A stretch of 5,922 nucleotides of DNA. Origin: Treponema sp. GTDB lineage: Bacteria > Spirochaetota > Spirochaetia > Treponematales > Treponemataceae. Where the stretch lies: NCBI GenBank assembly GCA_024699205.1, contig JAILQA010000152.1, forward strand, positions 1 through 5,922, read 5' to 3'. The translations under genes were made by a program, and so were the position numbers. The notes below the pieces were generated by a model. It was not told where the DNA came from. It saw only the letters and a program-made list of their open reading frames with translations, and searched no databases. Numbering within the stretch: position 1 is the stretch's first letter; every line of letters starts with the position of its first letter. Positions 5,627-5,922 of the stretch are shown piece after piece.

Positions 5627-5646
5627 CGGCTTATTACGGCTTATTA
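5627..5646. repeat. Perfect tandem 10-base duplication
   Basis: CGGCTTATTA occurs at 5627–5636 and again directly at 5637–5646, with no mismatch. It lies between the ends of the PSP1 gene and the minus-strand gene at the right edge, so it disturbs no coding frame. A replication-slippage duplication is the simplest reading. Confidence 0.7.
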
Positions 5647-5654
5647 TAATTCCA

Positions 5655-5922
5655 CTAATCAACAGCTAAAAAACTATTTATTCTGATAGTCATAGGCCTA
5701 TCACCTAAAAAGTTATCAAGACTCTCGTTGTGTCTGATTTTTATTATATTCGGAAAATAATAATCAGGATGATAAGAAACACCAAAAGTCACATTTCCAC
5801 TATGTTCAGCTGTAACATTTCTATCATATAATTTCATTGTATAGTCGAATAAATCTTCAATACAGTAAATATCACGGGCATTTTTGTTTGTGTCCTTTTC
5901 GCCATCTTTTACAGTAACTGAA
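5655..5922 (-). CDS. C-terminal part of an unidentified protein (runs off right edge)
   Basis: The frame is open from the right edge to a TAG at 5657–5655, giving at least 88 residues. An in-frame ATG at 5837 would give a 60-residue product. The reading frame upstream of that ATG is open and sensible (NARDIYCIEDLFDYT), with no ribosome-binding site, so I treat the gene as truncated by the window rather than short. The visible part has a helix-like IEDLFDYTMKLYDR, then strand-like VTFGVSYHPDYYFPNIIKI, then a Thr/Arg/Asn-rich end. The spacing of 'DLFDY…V.YHPDY.FP..I.I' recalls the small lipoprotein family DUF6174, where a YDP..G.P motif occupies the same place. That is recognition from memory, not a verified match. 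The gene is convergent with the PSP1 gene. Confidence 0.6.
   Translation of the reverse strand, partial: SVTVKDGEKDTNKNARDIYCIEDLFDYTMKLYDRNVTAEHSGNVTFGVSYHPDYYFPNIIKIRHNESLDNFLGDRPMTIRINSFLAVD

Noticed and set aside
5435..5662. 75-codon minus-strand open frame across the end of the PSP1 gene
   Set aside because: It overlaps the conserved C-terminal part of PSP1 and the end of the right-edge gene, with no domain signal.

Overview
The window looks like spirochaete chromosome, most likely a Treponema from an animal-associated or gut lineage. The reasons are AT-rich DNA, an exported lipoprotein with a relaxed lipobox, and an M23 peptidase–bactofilin–YaaR–PSP1 gene run whose proteins read like treponemal versions of these families. 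No similarity search was possible, so the genus is an inference.

Left part, minus strand (positions 1–2405). Reading right to left in the direction of transcription, the genes are a TatD-family metal-dependent hydrolase (2405 to 1629), a DusB-type tRNA-dihydrouridine synthase (1541 to 546), and the N-terminal part of a lipoprotein that runs off the left edge (500 to 1). The 87-base gap between the hydrolase and dusB is almost filled by two adjacent inverted repeats, one a perfect 10-base stem just ahead of the dusB start. The lipoprotein has a strong ribosome-binding site and a perfect TATAAT box of its own.

Middle (2406–2609). This is a 204-base AT-rich divergent intergenic region. It carries a near-consensus vegetative promoter (TTGACT, 17 bases, TATAAT) for the rightward genes, with a small AT-rich dyad upstream of it.

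Right part, plus strand (2610–5593). This is a compact four-gene operon. It encodes a membrane-anchored M23/LytM peptidoglycan endopeptidase starting at TTG, a bactofilin, a YaaR (DUF327) protein that overlaps the bactofilin by one base (TAATG), and a PSP1-domain (RicT/YaaT-type) protein with its full set of six domain cysteines. The first pair looks like a cell-shape module, in which a cytoplasmic bactofilin scaffold positions a periplasmic wall hydrolase. The second pair recalls the yaaR–holB–yaaT neighbourhood of Bacillus, here without holB. The joining of the two pairs is the most interesting feature of the window.

Right edge (5594–5922). After a 61-base convergent gap holding a weak hairpin and a perfect 10-base tandem duplication comes the C-terminal part of a minus-strand gene that continues beyond the window. 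It may belong to a small-lipoprotein family.

No mobile element, CRISPR array, tRNA or rRNA was seen. Most of the window is ordinary housekeeping and envelope biology; I do not see clear evidence of a wholly new system.
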